From positions 1 through 64,000 of the forward strand of contig CAYNUO010000002.1 of NCBI GenBank assembly GCA_964400405.1: DNA of 64,000 nt. The letters are read 5' to 3'. Position 1 is the stretch's first letter. Each line of letters begins with the position of its first letter. Below the pieces are notes generated by a model. That model worked only from the letters and a program-made list of their open reading frames with translations. It was not told the DNA's origin and did no database searches. Shown here piece by piece: positions 62,072 to 64,000 of the stretch. Source of the stretch: CANKJK01 sp964400405 (GTDB taxonomy: Bacteria; Acidobacteriota; Vicinamibacteria; Vicinamibacterales; UBA2999). The translations under genes were made by a program, and so were the position numbers.

Positions 62072-63727
62072 TCAGCGCTCCTCCGAACCCAGACCGACCA
62101 GCCGGCGCAGCAGCGCACGCACGCGGCGCTTCCGGGCCGCGCGCGCCTTCTCGGCCGCGCGCTCGCGGTTGCGCTGTTCGAGCGCCTTCTGCCTGTCCGC
62201 GCGTTCCTGCTCGCGCTGGGCCTTGAGGGCGGCGCGGTCCCGTTCCCTGGCGTCGGCCCGGGCCAGCTTCTCGCGGCGCAGTTCGGCCTTCGCCTGCAGC
62301 CGTTCGGCGCGTTCGCGCTCCTCCGCCGCCTCGCGTTGCGTACGGTCGGCGATGCGATCTTCCCGCCGCTGGCGCACTTCGTCCTCGCGGGCGTCCACGA
62401 CGCGGTCCCGTTCGTTCCAGAGCAGCCGTCGGGCGAGCGGCGTCTGGTCGAGCCCGCGCAACAGCTCGGCGACCAGGCGCGGGACTCCTTCTCCGAAGCG
62501 TTCGGACCGACGAACACCGTCGCCTGCCCGGCTCCCGGCCAGGGCCTCCACCGCGAGCGCAAACGCTTCGCTCGCCGAGCGCCGGCCGGCCGGAGGCCGC
62601 ACGAAGCGGTCGACGAAGGCCGCGGTTCTGGCGAGCGCGGCCGCATCGCCGGCCACGACGGCCGACAGCTGCGTCAGGTGTCCCTCGACGTCAGGCGCGG
62701 TGAGCAGCAGGCCGGCCTCCGGGTCGCGCAGGTAGTGGTAGTGAGGGGCGCCGTCCTGGTGCTCGCGAAACTCCGGCGACTCGATCGCCAGCGACGGACG
62801 GCCGACGACGGCGGCCTCGATGAACGCGCTCGTGACGATGCCGACGACGGCCGTCGCGTGATGCAGCGTGTCGAAGTAGTCCTGCTTCGCGTCCGGATCG
62901 ATCGGATTGCGGCCCCGCAGCACGACGGGACCCAGGCCGTCGAACGACGCGCCCTCCCACTCGGCCAGACGCTCCGGATGCGGGCGCACGATGACGCCGG
63001 CCTCACGCAGCGCCGGATCCGGCGATCCGCGAAGCGCGCGGATCCACTCGAGCACGAACGGCGCTTCAGGAGGCGCGGGCCGCGAGAGCACCGAGCACAC
63101 GTAGACGAAGACCGGGCGGGCCGGGTCGAGACCGCACGCCCGGCAGAACTCCTCGCGGGAACACGAGGGCTCCCTCGACAGCCACTGCTCGTAGCCGTAG
63201 GCGCCGGTCACCGCGACGCGCTCCGCCGGGAGGCCGTGCAGCGCGACGGCTTCGTCCCGCTGCGTCTCGTTCCAGACCAGCACCTGCGACGGGACGATNN
63301 NNNNNNNNNNNNNNNNNNNNNNNNNNNNNNNNNNNNNNNNNNNNNNNNNNNNNNNNNNNNNNNNNNNNNNNNNNNNNNNNNNNNNNNNNNNNNNNNNNAC
63401 GTTCACCAGCCACGGAGACCTGGGCAGTGACCTGTGCCGGTACTTCGGCTGGCCGTCATAGGCCGGGGCCGAGAAGCGCACCATCTCGAGGCCGCCGCGC
63501 ACACGGTCGGTCAGCCGCTGCCAGGGCCAGTTGAAGTAATCCGGCGCCACGCTCCACGTGATCGACGGAAACGCGGCGGCGAGGCGCTCGACCAGGGCCT
63601 GCCCGCCGAGCACGTCGGGCACGTCGCAGGTCAGGTGGACGTGATGGCCGCGCGCGGCGAGCTCCCGGATGGCGGGCTCGTAGTTCCGGAACGCGCCGAA
63701 ATGGCGGGAGCAGAACAGGATCCGCAT
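62072..63727 (-). CDS. Family-A protein A7 with long charged coiled-coil tail (interrupted by gap)
   Basis: ATG 63727 starts MRILFCSRHFGAFRNYEPAI. The middle is hidden by 100 N; after it come VLVWNETQRDEAV, VTGAYGYEQWLSRE, YVCSVLSRP, IVRPHPERLAEWEG, YFDTLHHATAVVGIVTSAFIEAA and HQDGAPHYHYLR, the last a departure from the NQEGT motif. The C-terminal 130 residues are nearly all Arg, Glu, Lys, Ala and Gln and should form a long coiled coil, not seen in other copies. Comparison with A2 and A4 shows that about 90 residues are missing at the gap. Confidence 0.72.
   Translation of the reverse strand: MRILFCSRHFGAFRNYEPAIRELAARGHHVHLTCDVPDVLGGQALVERLAAAFPSITWSVAPDYFNWPWQRLTDRVRGGLEMVRFSAPAYDGQPKYRHRSLPRSPWLVNXXXXXXXXXXXXXXXXXXXXXXXXXXXXXXXXXXIVPSQVLVWNETQRDEAVALHGLPAERVAVTGAYGYEQWLSREPSCSREEFCRACGLDPARPVFVYVCSVLSRPAPPEAPFVLEWIRALRGSPDPALREAGVIVRPHPERLAEWEGASFDGLGPVVLRGRNPIDPDAKQDYFDTLHHATAVVGIVTSAFIEAAVVGRPSLAIESPEFREHQDGAPHYHYLRDPEAGLLLTAPDVEGHLTQLSAVVAGDAAALARTAAFVDRFVRPPAGRRSASEAFALAVEALAGSRAGDGVRRSERFGEGVPRLVAELLRGLDQTPLARRLLWNERDRVVDAREDEVRQRREDRIADRTQREAAEERERAERLQAKAELRREKLARADARERDRAALKAQREQERADRQKALEQRNRERAAEKARAARKRRVRALLRRLVGLGSEER
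63299..63398. other. Assembly gap of 100 N, true missing sequence
   Basis: No flanking duplicate is present. Alignment of the protein with A2 and A4 puts the missing part at about 90 codons, roughly 270 nt, so the N-run understates the gap. Confidence 0.75.
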
Positions 63728-64000
63728 CAGCCGGCCGCGGCGCGCCTGCGCGCCAGAGCGAGCTCGGCCACGGCCAGATCCCATTCCGTGTCGATGTCGA
63801 CCGAGTCGGGCTCGCTCATCGGCAGCGCGCGCGTGTCGCGTCCGTAGAGGCTGCGCCCGTCGACGAGCACGTGCGTGCGCACGGCGACGACGGCCGGGCC
63901 GTTCCGCGCGTACACCAATGGCTTGTCCTGCCTGCGGGTCACGGCCGGCCCGTCCGTCACGGGCAGCAGACGGTCGCCGTCGAGACGCATCACCGACACG
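63727..64000 (-). CDS. CMP-nonulosonate cytidylyltransferase family protein, copy 3 (partial, N-terminus off window)
   Basis: The last 90 or so residues of a NeuA-like cytidylyltransferase are present: VMRLDGDRLLPV, VTRRQDKPLVYARNGPAVVAV, LYGRDTRALPMSEPDSVDIDTEWD. The C-terminal VDIDTEWDL matches the FDID(T/D)xxD end of this family, and RRQD and YGRD match copy 2 at 38471. The TGA overlaps the A7 ATG (TGATG). The start lies beyond 64000. Confidence 0.8.
   Translation of the reverse strand, partial: VSVMRLDGDRLLPVTDGPAVTRRQDKPLVYARNGPAVVAVRTHVLVDGRSLYGRDTRALPMSEPDSVDIDTEWDLAVAELALARRRAAAG

Noticed and set aside
1..64000. CRISPR arrays, tRNA or rRNA genes, IS transposases
   Set aside because: No short direct repeats with regular spacing, no recognisable tRNA or rRNA sequence, and no reading frame resembling a transposase or integrase was found.

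Overview
The window is very G+C-rich bacterial DNA, probably a metagenome-assembled scaffold because it carries three runs of exactly 100 N. A DUF4159 protein, a secreted protein built of two 'PDLxGxW'-type halves, ankyrin-like membrane-anchored proteins and an FKBP lipoprotein together suggest an Acidobacteriota member, perhaps Vicinamibacteria. That assignment is an inference from gene style; no rRNA, tRNA or other taxonomic marker is present. Nearly everything is read on the minus strand and belongs to one large surface-polysaccharide locus. The one plus-strand gene is an FAD oxidoreductase at 2960-4060.

Layout, left to right. 1-2930: nucleotide-sugar supply (WbpA-type dehydrogenase, GDP-mannose 4,6-dehydratase, RmlD-type reductase). 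2960-7390: accessory genes (FAD oxidoreductase, duplicated secreted protein, FKBP lipoprotein, DUF4159 protein) with two related hairpin elements. 7483-14728: glycosyltransferases, a WecA-type phosphosugar transferase fused to a CapD-like membrane/Rossmann module, a capsule-type glycosyltransferase and a HAD phosphatase. 14725-20787: a nonulosonate-like module (transketolase, CMP-sugar synthetase, aldehyde dehydrogenase, SDR, NeuB). 20812-25188: two glycosyltransferases, a DegT aminotransferase and an SDR epimerase. 25188-34115: a WbpB/WbpE/WbpD pathway interleaved with three copies of a two-gene cassette (polytopic membrane protein plus small ankyrin-like protein). 34118-42324: methyltransferases, a GT2, a nucleotidyltransferase, an epimerase, a second CMP-sugar synthetase, a NeuC-like epimerase and a second NeuB. 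42324-63727: an array of two paralogous protein families, called A and B here, in fused and unfused forms, with one GT-C membrane protein, a sugar O-methyltransferase domain and a formyltransferase. A third CMP-sugar synthetase runs off the right edge.

From 60939 down to 7483 adjacent genes mostly overlap by 1-8 nt (ATGA, GTGA, TTGA or TGATG junctions) or lie within about 40 nt. The only larger break is a palindromic element at 22699-23060. A good sigma70-type promoter at 61195-61223 precedes a leader of about 250 nt in front of this run. The locus probably makes a complex glycan containing rhamnose- or mannose-derived 6-deoxy sugars, a diacetamido-uronic acid and one or more nonulosonate-type acidic sugars. 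It would start on a polyprenyl-phosphate carrier and be extended by GT2, GT4 and A/B-family transferases.

Most novel points: the A/B array with domain shuffling (seven A, five B, two A-B fusions, and one A fused to a methyltransferase that only appears once a false assembly gap is closed); the tripled membrane/ankyrin cassette; and two families of intergenic hairpins whose loops are conserved while their stems differ but stay complementary.
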